Assembly: GCF_022346545.1 (NCBI RefSeq)
Contig: NZ_JAKRNU010000007.1
Span: forward strand, 62,001-126,000
Direction: 5' to 3'
From: Sporosarcina sp. ACRSM
GTDB lineage: Bacteria; Bacillota; Bacilli; Bacillales_A; Planococcaceae
Length of the DNA: 64,000 nucleotides
The position numbers were made by a program, and so were the translations under genes. A model generated the notes under the pieces. The model was not told the DNA's origin and searched no databases. It saw nothing but the letters and a program-made list of their open reading frames with translations. Of the stretch, positions 18,352-26,880 are shown one piece after another (positions within the stretch are counted from its first letter, which is position 1; the number at the start of each line of letters is the position of its first letter).

Positions 18352-19386
18352 TCAATTTTTTCCTAGTAGCTCCAATGCTTTTTGATAGTTTTCTTCGCCG
18401 ACTTTATCAATATTTTTATCAATCGCAGGCTGAACCGCTTCTTTAAATAATTCAAGCTCTTCCGGTGTAAGTTCTACAACATCGACACCATCTGCCTTCA
18501 TCTTTTCAATGGCATTCTTTTCAGCTTCTGTTGCCAGCTGTCTTGCATATTGAACTTGTTCTTCCGCAGCCTTATCAACTGCCGCTTTCAACTCGTCTGT
18601 TAAACTGTCGTAAAAATTTTTATTGACCATCAAAATATGCGGCAATGGGAAATGGCGTGTTAATGTTAAATGATTGGAAACCTCGTAAAACTTATCGGCA
18701 AAGATTAATGGTGTCGTTGTTTGTACACCATCGATGGTGCCTTGCTGCAGCGAGGTGAAAATCTCCCCATAAGAAATCGGTGTCGGATTCGCACCCATCG
18801 CTGCAATCGTACTTGCTTGCAAAGGAGTTGTTGTACTACGAATCTTCAGTCCTTTCAAGTCTGCAGGTGTTCGCACGCTTTTTTTATTGTTAGCGATTGC
18901 AAAAGACCCGATGCTAAATGTCCCTAAGTAATAAGCATTCGATTTTTCTTCCAAGCTTTTCTTTAAAAGCTCCCCATACTCGCCATCAATGAGTTCATAC
19001 ATTTCTTCTTCATTTTCAAAAAGAAAAGGGACGTCAAAAATGTTAAAAGCAGGAATTTGCGCATTTGCACCGACGATGAAACCTGCATTCGTTACGACAT
19101 TCAAAACACCTGTCTGCAGCATTTCATATTCAATATCTTCTGATGGCGTCAATGTTCCATTGCTATAAATTTGCACTTCAATTTGACCATTACTTTCTCT
19201 TTCTGCAACCTCTTTAAACTTTTCATAACCGATGTTCAAAAAGTTGTCTGCAGACACTAAGTTGGCCATTCGAATGACCACTTTTTCACCGTTTGCACCT
19301 ACCGTACCAGGCTCTTTCGCTGCTCCACATCCTGAAAGCAATAAGACAACCGCCATTAACACTAGTAAGATTGGCTTCAATTTCAT
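18352..19386 (-). CDS. TRAP transporter solute-binding lipoprotein (DctP type)
   Basis: A 344-aa lipoprotein beginning MKLKPILLVLMAVVLLLSGC, with lipobox LSGC and Cys20. Mature-protein segments QIYSNGTLTPSEDIEYEMLQTG, DLKGLKIRSTTTPLQ and SYGEIFTSLQQGTIDGVQTT are typical of DctP/SBP_bac_7 proteins; the Arg in KIRSTTTP is the residue that usually holds the substrate carboxylate. The cargo is therefore most likely an organic acid. The start at 19386 follows GGAGGGTG. It lies between the SDR and DctQ genes of the sigma-54 operon. Confidence 0.95.
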   Translation of the reverse strand: MKLKPILLVLMAVVLLLSGCGAAKEPGTVGANGEKVVIRMANLVSADNFLNIGYEKFKEVAERESNGQIEVQIYSNGTLTPSEDIEYEMLQTGVLNVVTNAGFIVGANAQIPAFNIFDVPFLFENEEEMYELIDGEYGELLKKSLEEKSNAYYLGTFSIGSFAIANNKKSVRTPADLKGLKIRSTTTPLQASTIAAMGANPTPISYGEIFTSLQQGTIDGVQTTTPLIFADKFYEVSNHLTLTRHFPLPHILMVNKNFYDSLTDELKAAVDKAAEEQVQYARQLATEAEKNAIEKMKADGVDVVELTPEELELFKEAVQPAIDKNIDKVGEENYQKALELLGKN

Positions 19387-19400
19387 GCTAAACACCCTCC

Positions 19401-20153
19401 TCATCTGCCTAAAAAGCCGCCATCGACCGGAATGATGGCGCCGTTAATATAATTCGATTTATTGGAAGCTAAAAATTGTACGGTTCCTGCAAGCTCCTCC
19501 GGCTGACCAAAACGTCCAGCCGGAATACGGCTCACTAGGGATGCGAACCGCTCTTCATCATTTAAAATGAAACGATTCAACTCGGTTTCGTAATAACCAG
19601 GTGCGATGGCATTGACGTTAATGCCGCCTTGCGCCCATTCATTCGACAATGACTTGGTCAACTGCGCGACGGCCCCTTTACTCGTTGAATAGGCCACCGC
19701 ATTAAAACCGCCTTGTGTTGCCAATACAGAAGCAATATTGATAATTTTCCCTTTTCCTTTTTCACTCATCTTCTGTGCTGCAAGTCTGCTTAACTGGAAG
19801 ACCGTCGTCACATTGACTTCTAAAATTCGTTGAAAATCCGCAATAGGGATATCCATTGCCGGCATAGGCTTATGAATACCAGCATTATTCACTAAAATAT
19901 CAAGTTCACTTCCTAATAACTCAAGCGCCTGGTGAAAAACGTTTGGTATTTGCGCCTGATCGGATAAATCTGCTTGCAAACCTTCCGCTTGATAACCTTT
20001 CTTTTTTAACGCTTCGACAACATCGGGTAAGTTTGGTGACACATCAATGATGCAAACATGCACACCATATGAACAGAGACCTTCTGTCATTGCTAAGCCA
20101 AGACCTTGCGCAGCCCCTGTGACAATCGCTTTTTTACCGTTTAAGTCTTTCAT
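19401..20153 (-). CDS. KduD-like short-chain dehydrogenase/reductase (second copy)
   Basis: A 250-aa SDR with TGAAQGLG (12-19), NNAG, and the triad in IASVLATQGGFNAVAYSTSKGA. Its C-terminus (NAIAPGYYETELN, RIPAGRFGQPEELAG, IIPVDGGFLGR) is close to that of the first SDR at 9066-9818. Keeping two related SDRs in two co-regulated operons suggests two stereochemically or positionally different oxidations of one carbon skeleton, or an epimerisation through a keto intermediate; this is inference. The start has GGAGGG upstream. It lies between the VOC gene and the TRAP genes. Confidence 0.9.
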   Translation of the reverse strand: MKDLNGKKAIVTGAAQGLGLAMTEGLCSYGVHVCIIDVSPNLPDVVEALKKKGYQAEGLQADLSDQAQIPNVFHQALELLGSELDILVNNAGIHKPMPAMDIPIADFQRILEVNVTTVFQLSRLAAQKMSEKGKGKIINIASVLATQGGFNAVAYSTSKGAVAQLTKSLSNEWAQGGINVNAIAPGYYETELNRFILNDEERFASLVSRIPAGRFGQPEELAGTVQFLASNKSNYINGAIIPVDGGFLGR

Positions 20154-20197
20154 TTCTTGCCCTCCATTTGAATTCGCTTACATTCAGATACGAAATT

Positions 20198-20656
20198 TTA
20201 TTTTCCTCTTTCCATTAATTCAATGATGTAGCCATCCGGATCAAGCATGTAGACTGCTTTTGATCCTTTATTGGCTCCTGCCGTAATATTTGCGACTTTT
20301 TTTGACTTAAAGCAAACGCCTTTTGCGGTTAAGAATCCAAACATTTCCTCTAAGTTTTCAACTTGTAAACAAATATGTCCCGTTCCATAATCGCAAGATC
20401 GTGCATTTCCGGGATATGTATCCACGCCAACATACTCCAAAATTTCGAAAACATGCCCTCCAGGCACTTCCACAAAAGCAATTTTGATTTCTTTCAAACC
20501 GGGAATCTCCACAATATCGAAAATATAATCGCTTTCTGCCACCTGTGTCGACAAAAGCTTTAATCCCAATATATCTACGTAAAATTCAAGCGCCGTTTCC
20601 AAATTTTTGACCGTGATCCCACTATGGATAAAGCCAACAATCTTCCCTTCCTTCAT
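20198..20656 (-). CDS. VOC (glyoxalase/dioxygenase) superfamily protein
   Basis: About 152 aa with two beta-alpha-beta-beta-beta modules. Candidate metal ligands: His in IHSGITVKN, Glu in GGHVFEILEY, His in GTGHICLQV, Glu in DPDGYIIELME. This H-E-H-E pattern fits a metal-dependent isomerase, epimerase or lyase (methylmalonyl-CoA epimerase or glyoxalase I type) rather than proving an extradiol dioxygenase. It is the first gene of the operon under the sigma-54 promoter at 20699. The start at 20656 has AGGAGG six bases upstream; an in-frame ATG at 20674 overlaps that site. The reaction is unknown. Confidence 0.85.
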   Translation of the reverse strand: MKEGKIVGFIHSGITVKNLETALEFYVDILGLKLLSTQVAESDYIFDIVEIPGLKEIKIAFVEVPGGHVFEILEYVGVDTYPGNARSCDYGTGHICLQVENLEEMFGFLTAKGVCFKSKKVANITAGANKGSKAVYMLDPDGYIIELMERGK

Positions 20657-20698
20657 TTCGCTCCTCCTAATCATTCATTTTCTTACTATCATGGATAA

Positions 20699-20715
20699 TG
20701 CAAGTTCCGTGCCAA
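20699..20715 (-). promoter_or_regulatory. Sigma-54 (-24/-12) promoter of the VOC-SDR-TRAP operon
   Basis: The minus strand reads TTGGCACGGAACTTGCA, a full match to TGGCACG-N4-TTGCA with the GG and GC 10 bases apart. It lies 43 bases before the VOC gene start. Confidence 0.94.
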
Positions 20716-21154
20716 TCTATATTTAATACAAAACTACACGAAATCACTCTTTTCTCAGTCTTTACTGATGCAATTTTACCTCAGGTGATGGGTTAATGCA
20801 TTATATTTTTCATATATATATCTTTTGTAAGCTCGAATGAAAATAATAACTGTTAAATTATAGTTTATGACTATCATGTTAGCTATTGTTGTTCTGTAAA
20901 ATTTCAGACCATAAATTCACATTTAAAAATTCTGTTTGTACGAAAACGTCTATATTAAGTTAAAGTTATAATTCCACTTACTTTCTTAGTTGATTGGCGT
21001 ACAGATTGGCTTTTGCGGACAAAAGCTAAGCAATGGGAGATAGGGGCGTAAAATTATTTATGTAATCCAACTGATATGATCAACCTTCATCCATTTTTTT
21101 CTGCACTTATTTTCCAAATGAAGTATACTAAAGAAAATGAGGTGAGGGGTGCCA
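20716..21154. other. Long intergenic region upstream of two divergent transcripts
   Basis: No coding sequence is supported. The left part holds the enhancer-like dyad GATGCAATTTTACCTC at 20767-20782, similar to the one at 14667. The middle (about 20800-20990) is AT-rich without clear signals. Near 21010 a 7-bp stem GCTTTTG/CAAAAGC with a CGGA loop lies in the leader of the STAS gene. No known riboswitch was recognised. Confidence 0.6.
20767..20782. promoter_or_regulatory. Candidate activator-binding dyad (UAS), second copy
   Basis: GATGCAATTTTACCTC shares the GATGCAA-N2-TT core and dyad arrangement with 14667-14682. It lies 52 bases upstream of the sigma-54 promoter, a distance close to that at the other operon. 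Confidence 0.45.
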
Positions 21155-21625
21155 ATGATGGATTTGGAAAACGAAATTCAAGCATTGAAAACGAAGATCG
21201 CTTTTTATGAAAAGATGATAAATGAAATAGCCGTCCCTATAATTCCATCCATTGTGGATAATACGATTCTTGTACCGATTTCCGGATATACTACGCAAGA
21301 TCGCCTTGAAAACATTCGTAACCGGATTCTTGACTATTTAGGAGAGCACCGGGATATCAATTGTACCGTTTGTGATTTTACAGGTGTTGGAACAGATCAG
21401 ATCCAGGACTTGGATTATAACATCCTTGCACATGAAATCAGTCAGCTTGACTCCTCTTTGAAGCTGATGGGCGTACGTCCCATTTTCGTTGGCTTCAACT
21501 ATTTGCTTGTGAAGGAAATTGTCCATGCTGGCGTCCATGTTCATATCGAAACATACGTCAATTTCAAGACCGCATTAGCTACGCTATTGGACAAAGCAGA
21601 AAAATCGGTGCATTCTTTGCCATAA
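21155..21625 (+). CDS. STAS-domain protein, RsbR-like C-terminal domain
   Basis: The 156-aa product starts MMDLENEIQALKTKIAFYEKM, a short coiled-coil, then IIPSIVDNTILVPISGYTTQDRLENI, which matches the way RsbR-type STAS domains begin, and VCDFTGVGT, where the Thr stands at the position of the kinase-phosphorylated Thr in RsbR (DxTG). It lacks the usual globin-like N-terminal sensor of RsbR. A role in stressosome-like or partner-switch signalling is inferred. The ATG at 21155 has GAGGTGAG eight bases upstream. The C39-like peptidase gene follows after 19 bases, so the pair is an operon. Confidence 0.8.
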   Translation: MMDLENEIQALKTKIAFYEKMINEIAVPIIPSIVDNTILVPISGYTTQDRLENIRNRILDYLGEHRDINCTVCDFTGVGTDQIQDLDYNILAHEISQLDSSLKLMGVRPIFVGFNYLLVKEIVHAGVHVHIETYVNFKTALATLLDKAEKSVHSLP

Positions 21626-21644
21626 AAAAGGAGGTGACGGGTAC

Positions 21645-22157
21645 ATGAGAGCGCTCCTGAACATCCGTGGAAAATCGCAATTCGACCAGGATATCCAAGC
21701 TGCATACCAACCTTCCGCATGCGGACCCGTCACCGCCTTCGTGATGCTACAGTATCATTTTCCATCCGCATGCCCTTACGACGTCAATGAGCTGTATCGC
21801 CTGCTTGGCGGAACGAAAATCGGGCTCTTCAAATGGCGGTTTATCCGCAATATGCGCAAACTGCTAGGAACCCGATGGACTGTGGCAGAATGCAATATCG
21901 AAGAAGTGATGAGACAAATCGATGATGGACGGATCGTTGCTGCGAAATTTGATAAGTGGTTCAATTTCCGCTGGCGAGGTGGCTTTGCATTTGATTACCA
22001 CTGGGTGCCTGTAATCGGTTATGAAAAGGTGTCCGATGATCTGCGATTGATCATCCACGACAACGGAGGAAGGAATCGCCCAAGCCAAGTGCGGCAGATT
22101 TCCTATAATCGGAATAAGCCCGTACTGTCATTTGTGAAGGTTGAACCAAAAAGTTGA
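21645..22157 (+). CDS. C39-like papain-fold cysteine peptidase family protein
   Basis: A 170-aa protein. Candidate active site: Q22 and C26 in YQPSACGPVTAFVMLQYH, H119 in FDYHWVPVIGYE, and D139 in IIHDNGG. This order Q-C-H-D/N is that of the Peptidase_C39_2/C39-like family. No signal peptide or membrane helix is visible, so it would be cytoplasmic unless exported by an unknown route. It follows the STAS gene with its own GGAGGTGA site and ends at a bidirectional terminator. Substrate unknown; a deamidase or transglutaminase-like activity is possible for this fold. Confidence 0.8.
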   Translation: MRALLNIRGKSQFDQDIQAAYQPSACGPVTAFVMLQYHFPSACPYDVNELYRLLGGTKIGLFKWRFIRNMRKLLGTRWTVAECNIEEVMRQIDDGRIVAAKFDKWFNFRWRGGFAFDYHWVPVIGYEKVSDDLRLIIHDNGGRNRPSQVRQISYNRNKPVLSFVKVEPKS

Positions 22158-22160
22158 ATG

Positions 22161-22199
22161 AAAAAATCTCCCTATGTTTTTCCATAGAGAGATTTTTTT
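22161..22199. terminator. Bidirectional terminator
   Basis: AAAAAATCTCCCTATG pairs with CATAGAGAGATTTTTT (one mismatch) across a 6-base T-rich loop. It serves the convergent C39-like gene and exonuclease gene. Confidence 0.9.
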
Positions 22200-22204
22200 A
22201 TTGA

Positions 22205-23098
22205 TTATTTATTTAAAAGAGAATCTGCGTGTCTGATGATCATGGAGTAGCCTTCTTGCTCCATCGCTGCCCTTACCTCTTCTCCGAATAAAGGTATCGC
22301 CAACTCCTCGAGCGGATCGTTGATGTCCAACTCACAATGAATGGCTGCGAGCTTCTTGGAGAGATGGAGCATGTCCATATCCTCTTCGATTTTCTTACGC
22401 ATCCCCGGTGTTAAATCGTCCAAAGCTTCAATAACGCCTTCTACAGAACCATATGCTTGAATCAATTTCAGTGCGCCTTTTGGTCCGATTCCCTTAACGC
22501 CAGGATAGCCATCACTTGTATCGCCCGTAAATGCTTTTTGGTCGATGAACTGGAACGGCGTGATCCCGTACTCTTCTACAAAGCGGGTATCTGAGTAAAT
22601 ATCATAGACATTGTAGCCTTTCTTAGTGAAGGCGATTTGGACACCTGGTCTCAATAATTGCAATAAATCTTTGTCCCCCGAGACGATTGTAATATCCGCT
22701 TTCCCTTGCCATGACTGAACGAATGAGCCGATCAGATCATCCGCTTCCATTCCCGGTACTCCATAATTTTTCCAGCCAATCACTTCGGAAACAGTTCTCG
22801 CCATATCGAATTGCGGGGCCAGTTCCGGGGCCGGTTCAGGACGATTCGCTTTATATCCATCAAACAAGTCATTGCGGAACGTATGCGCCCCCATATCCCA
22901 ACAAACTGCCATATGCGTCGGCTTGAAAATCGACAGCGCCGTCATCGTATGACGCACAAACCCTTGGACCGCATTCGTCGGAACGCCCGCCTCATTCGGA
23001 AAATAATGCCCCATTGCGGACGTCGCAAAAAAAGAACGGAACAGAAGCGCCATTCCGTCGACTAATAAAATATGTGGTTTTTCATTCGTATCTAACAT
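22205..23098 (-). CDS. ypcP: 5'-3' exonuclease (FEN/PIN domain), YpcP-like
   Basis: About 297 aa, the length of stand-alone 5'-3' exonucleases homologous to the N-terminal domain of DNA polymerase I. Seen: ILLVDGMALLFRSFFA with the first metal Asp, GMEADDLIGS and VSGDKDLLQLL with further acidic ligands, then FTGDTSDGYPGVKGIGPKGALKLI, which is the helix-hairpin-helix DNA-binding loop. It would remove RNA primers or flaps during replication and repair. The second ATG (23098) has AGGGAG seven bases upstream. It is monocistronic and convergent with the C39-like gene. Confidence 0.94.
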   Translation of the reverse strand: MLDTNEKPHILLVDGMALLFRSFFATSAMGHYFPNEAGVPTNAVQGFVRHTMTALSIFKPTHMAVCWDMGAHTFRNDLFDGYKANRPEPAPELAPQFDMARTVSEVIGWKNYGVPGMEADDLIGSFVQSWQGKADITIVSGDKDLLQLLRPGVQIAFTKKGYNVYDIYSDTRFVEEYGITPFQFIDQKAFTGDTSDGYPGVKGIGPKGALKLIQAYGSVEGVIEALDDLTPGMRKKIEEDMDMLHLSKKLAAIHCELDINDPLEELAIPLFGEEVRAAMEQEGYSMIIRHADSLLNK

Positions 23099-23263
23099 TG
23101 TCATTCTCCCTAAACAGTTGTATTTTCAATTCGTTATCATGCCAGCCTCCATAATACACCTTTTCCATTCACAAAACAAAAATCCTATTTCGGGATCAAT
23201 AGGAATGCTTTTCCCCTGACATTTGTGGGTAGAGAATGATAGAACACAATGGGAGGAGAACGT

Positions 23264-24502
23264 ATGCATATACACGGAGGTTCACTCTATTGGCCGACTA
23301 CGATGCCAATTGTACCAAAACGGAAACAGCCGCAAAAAGCCGAGCATTATGACGCCATCATTGTAGGAGGCGGAATGTCCGGCGCACTTTCCGCACTGGC
23401 ATTAGCGGAAAAAGGGCTGAGTATCGCCATCCTGGATAAGCGGCAAATGGCCACGGGCAGTACCATGGCAAACACAGGATTACTCCAGTATTCAAATGAC
23501 ATCATGCTTTATGAATTAATTGAACAAATTGGCGAAAAAGATGCGGTGAGGTTTTACCAATTATGCTTTGAAGCGCTGAAAGATCTAAAGGAAACGGCAA
23601 ATCGCATACCAATCAATTCCGATTTCATTTACCGCTCAAGCATCTATTATGCTAGCGATGAGCAAGATGCCGAACGCATTTTGAAAGAGTATAAGACATT
23701 AAGTAAATATGGGTTTCCTTGTGATTACTGGACTCGGGAAAAGATGAGCAAGCAGTTGCCCTTTTCAAAACCGGGAGCGATCCAGACTTATGGGGATGCC
23801 GAAGTGAACCCTTATAAATTCGTCAATGGACTGATTTCTTTATTGGAATCGAGGGGCGTCCATCTGTTTGAATTCACGGAGGTCAATGATGTCATCGATG
23901 ATCATGAAACGTTACGCATCATAACGTCCGCGGGTGAATTCTGTTCGGACAAAGTGCTTTTCACAACAGGATACGAAACACTTCCAATCGGGAAACGGAT
24001 TGGCGCTGACATTAACCGTTCATATGTAATGGTTACCGAACCGCTTGATGATTCTCCGATTTGGCATGAAAATGCATTGATTTGGGAATCCAAACGTCCC
24101 TATCTTTATATGCGAAGAACAGTAGACAACCGGGTCATCATCGGAGGACTGGATGAAGAGAAACCGGAAGTACCCATCTCAGACGAACTGATCATGAAAC
24201 GCGGGGAACAATTGAAAGCCCAGCTGCTGGCCCTTTTCCCGGATCTCTCGGTAGACATCGATTTCGCATACTGTGCAACGTTCGGGGAGTCGATCGACAA
24301 TTTACCCTTCATCGGTGAACATCCGACAAAGAAGAATCACTACTATTTGCTTGGCTATGGCGGGAACGGTACGGTTTACAGCATGCTAGGATCAAAAATC
24401 ATAGCAGCTCTTATGACCGGTCAGGATCACCCTGATGCACAAATTGTCCGACTTAGCAGGGCAAAATCCCCCGGCATAGAGGGAAAGACTGTCATTGCAT
24501 AA
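23264..24502 (+). CDS. FAD-dependent oxidoreductase (DAO family)
   Basis: About 412 aa. The FAD motif is YDAIIVGGGMSGALSALALAEKG with the acidic end of strand 2 in IAILDKRQ, followed by ATGSTMANTGLLQY, the loop typical of DAO/glycine-oxidase-like enzymes, and C-terminal GYGGNGTVYSMLGSKI. These enzymes oxidise amine or amino-acid-like substrates with oxygen as acceptor; the substrate is not evident. The ATG at 23264 is preferred over 23249 because GGGAGGAG lies between them and is its ribosome binding site. The N-terminal 30 residues before the Rossmann fold (GGSLYWPTT) are a family extension. Confidence 0.88.
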   Translation: MHIHGGSLYWPTTMPIVPKRKQPQKAEHYDAIIVGGGMSGALSALALAEKGLSIAILDKRQMATGSTMANTGLLQYSNDIMLYELIEQIGEKDAVRFYQLCFEALKDLKETANRIPINSDFIYRSSIYYASDEQDAERILKEYKTLSKYGFPCDYWTREKMSKQLPFSKPGAIQTYGDAEVNPYKFVNGLISLLESRGVHLFEFTEVNDVIDDHETLRIITSAGEFCSDKVLFTTGYETLPIGKRIGADINRSYVMVTEPLDDSPIWHENALIWESKRPYLYMRRTVDNRVIIGGLDEEKPEVPISDELIMKRGEQLKAQLLALFPDLSVDIDFAYCATFGESIDNLPFIGEHPTKKNHYYLLGYGGNGTVYSMLGSKIIAALMTGQDHPDAQIVRLSRAKSPGIEGKTVIA

Positions 24503-24509
24503 TGATCTA

Positions 24510-25022
24510 TCAGACAATCGGCGGGATAAACAACAGGACGAAAATCAGAATCAGTACAGAGACGTTTGCGGATGTCAGGATTTTCCCTTTGCTTGTATCA
24601 TTTTTGCCGTAGCGGATAACAATCGATAAAATGAGCATATAAAATACGCTCATAAAATAGATGACCAACACATCGATAATCCATTTCATAGCGTCATTCA
24701 AATCGGCTAGCACCGTCATACCAAGGGCTATAAAAATGACGATAGAAAGGAATAGAACTACACTCATGATGCCAGGCATAATTCGCCAGATCTTATGTAC
24801 AAAAAGCGGCTTACCCTTTTTCTCCTGCAAGAATAGCAAAGTCGCCAATCCCCAGATAACCAGAATAATGGTAAAAAATATAACAAGTATGCTTGAAGGG
24901 ATGAACGAATCAACAAAAGTGAAAAGCGTTGAAACTTGCTCCCTACATAGATTGATGAATGTTAAGAGTGCTAATAACCCTGCAGCACCCAACAATTGAT
25001 AGGCTGTCCATTTAGACAACAT
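24510..25022 (-). CDS. Membrane protein of unknown function
   Basis: A 170-aa, very hydrophobic protein. At least five membrane segments can be seen, starting YQLLGAAGLLALLTFINL, then FIPSSILVIFFTIILVIWGLATLLF, GIMSVVLFLSIVIFIALGMTVL, IIDVLVIYFMSVFYMLILSI and SANVSVLILIFVLLFIPPIV. There is a short charged cytoplasmic or external loop QEKKGKPLFVHKIWR. No catalytic motif is recognised. An AAAGGGGG site precedes the ATG. It is convergent with the FAD oxidoreductase (stops 7 bases apart) and downstream of the hutH terminator. Confidence 0.75.
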   Translation of the reverse strand: MLSKWTAYQLLGAAGLLALLTFINLCREQVSTLFTFVDSFIPSSILVIFFTIILVIWGLATLLFLQEKKGKPLFVHKIWRIMPGIMSVVLFLSIVIFIALGMTVLADLNDAMKWIIDVLVIYFMSVFYMLILSIVIRYGKNDTSKGKILTSANVSVLILIFVLLFIPPIV

Positions 25023-25105
25023 GATTTCCCCCTTTCAGTTCCATGTCTACTTCTACGAAAGAAGAGTCCTTTTGGATTCAAACTGAAACCGGAGTTGTGA
25101 CAATG

Positions 25106-25140
25106 ATAAAAAGCTGAAACCCATGATTCGGTCTCAGCTA
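25106..25140 (-). terminator. Terminator of hutH
   Basis: On the minus strand AGCTGAGACC and GGTTTCAGCT pair (one G-T wobble) across an 8-base loop and are followed by TTTTTATC, 9 bases beyond the hutH stop. Confidence 0.85.
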
Positions 25141-25148
25141 TTTGTCAT

Positions 25149-26627
25149 TCATCTCGTTAAGTACCGTGCAATTTTCTCAATATCCGGAGCGTAAATACGG
25201 TCTTCTCCAATCGGCGGAACGACTTCTTTCAATTGATCAAATTTCGCCTTTGTCTTCGGAGCCATCTGTTCGACCCCTCGGATATGACAGCCTGTCATGG
25301 CACAAAGCGCTTCAATCGCCAAGACGTTTCTAGTATTTTTAATGATGGATTGCGCATGTCGGGCACCAATTGTCCCCATCGACACATGGTCTTCTTGGTT
25401 CCCGGATGATGGGATGGAATCGACGGAGGCCGGGTGAGCGAGTGTTTTATTTTCCGAAACGAGACTCGCGGCCGAGTATTGCAAGATCATCGCGCCTGAT
25501 TGCAAACCCGGTTCGGAGCTTAGAAACGGCGGTAGCCCTTCATTCAACTGCGGGTTGACGAGCCGCTCCAAACGCCGTTCTGAAATATTGGCCAGTTCTG
25601 CTACACCTACCTTTAAAAAGTCCATCGCAAAAGCAATCGGCTGCCCATGGAAATTCCCGCCTGAAACAACCGTCTCGCCTTCATCAAAAATAAGCGGATT
25701 GTCTGTCGCTGCATTCATTTCAATCTCGACTTTCTCTTTGATATAGCCAAGCACTTGCCAACTCGCTCCGTGCACTTGCGGGATACAACGGATGGAATAA
25801 GCGTCTTGCACACGTTTTTCCCCTTGAATCGTCGTTAACTGACTACCTTCCAGCCAATCCAGCATTCGCTTCGCGACATCTACTTGTTCCGGATAACCGC
25901 GCGCTTCATGGATAGCGGGATGAAACGCATCCGTAATCCCGTAAAGCGCTTCCATCGTCATAGCAGCAATCCATTCACTGTTGTAAGCGAGCGACTCCGC
26001 CTCCAAATAATTGACAACGGCTTGTGCAGTCATCGCCTGTGTCCCGTTAATGAGCGCAAGCCCTTCTTTCGCTTCCAACACAATCGGCTGCAAACGATGC
26101 TTTTTCCAAATATCCATCGCAGGAACCGACTGTCCGTTTTGCCATACAAACCCTTCTCCTAACAAAACGAGCGCAAGATGCGATAATGGAGCCAAGTCCC
26201 CCGATGCACCGAGCGAGCCTTGTTGGGGAATGATCGGGTGAATGCGATGATTCACCATATAAGCGAAGCGCTCCAGTACTTCCACACGGATTCCCGAAAA
26301 CCCTTTAAGTAGTGCATTCAATCGAAGTACAACCATTGCTCGCGAAACGATTTCCGGGAACGGCTCCCCGACACCGCAAGCATGCGAGCGAATGAGGTGT
26401 AGCTGCAATGCCTTTGTATTTTTCTCATCAATTTTCACATCGCTGAATTTGCCGAAACCGGTGTTAATACCGTAAACCGTACGATCTTCCCGGACAATTT
26501 TCTCCACTGCTTCACGACTTTGCGTGACCCGGATCAATGCCTCATCGTTTAATGTCACTCCACTCTCTTCATATAAAATCGCACGCATCTGATCGATTCG
26601 TAAGGACGAACCATTTAACTCGATCAC
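25149..26627 (-). CDS. hutH: Histidine ammonia-lyase
   Basis: A 492-aa aromatic amino-acid lyase. The MIO cofactor triad Ala-Ser-Gly is in [17 protein letters not shown], and [13 protein letters not shown] carries the catalytic Tyr. HutH deaminates L-histidine to urocanate, the first step of histidine use. The start is probably GTG at 26627, giving a product that begins like B. subtilis HutH (IELNGSSL); the GTG three codons earlier lies on top of the AAAGGGTGAT site. No hutU, hutI, hutG or hutP occurs in the window, and the gene is flanked by its own terminator, so here it stands alone. Confidence 0.95.
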   Translation of the reverse strand: MIELNGSSLRIDQMRAILYEESGVTLNDEALIRVTQSREAVEKIVREDRTVYGINTGFGKFSDVKIDEKNTKALQLHLIRSHACGVGEPFPEIVSRAMVVLRLNALLKGFSGIRVEVLERFAYMVNHRIHPIIPQQGSLGASGDLAPLSHLALVLLGEGFVWQNGQSVPAMDIWKKHRLQPIVLEAKEGLALINGTQAMTAQAVVNYLEAESLAYNSEWIAAMTMEALYGITDAFHPAIHEARGYPEQVDVAKRMLDWLEGSQLTTIQGEKRVQDAYSIRCIPQVHGASWQVLGYIKEKVEIEMNAATDNPLIFDEGETVVSGGNFHGQPIAFAMDFLKVGVAELANISERRLERLVNPQLNEGLPPFLSSEPGLQSGAMILQYSAASLVSENKTLAHPASVDSIPSSGNQEDHVSMGTIGARHAQSIIKNTRNVLAIEALCAMTGCHIRGVEQMAPKTKAKFDQLKEVVPPIGEDRIYAPDIEKIARYLTR

Positions 26628-26880
26628 GGCAATCACCCTTTCGCGTAAATATTCCGTATTCTATATTTCTATCGTACACGAAGGTTGCCACGAAATGTTC
26701 ATTTCCCCGAAAACTTGTTCTGTGGTAAAGTGATGCTGTTTTAGTGGAATAAAGCGGGAAAGTGCCCCAGTCCCGTCCGCTACCAATAAATTTCTGAAAT
26801 TGCCTTCCCCTATGAAAAGTCCACGCATTCCCCATGATGATTGCATAGGATATGATGAAACATTTGGAAGGAGTGAGTAG

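Noticed and set aside
20990..21150. Cyclic-di-GMP or other riboswitch in the STAS gene leader
   Set aside because: Only one 7-bp hairpin is present; the conserved riboswitch core sequences are missing.
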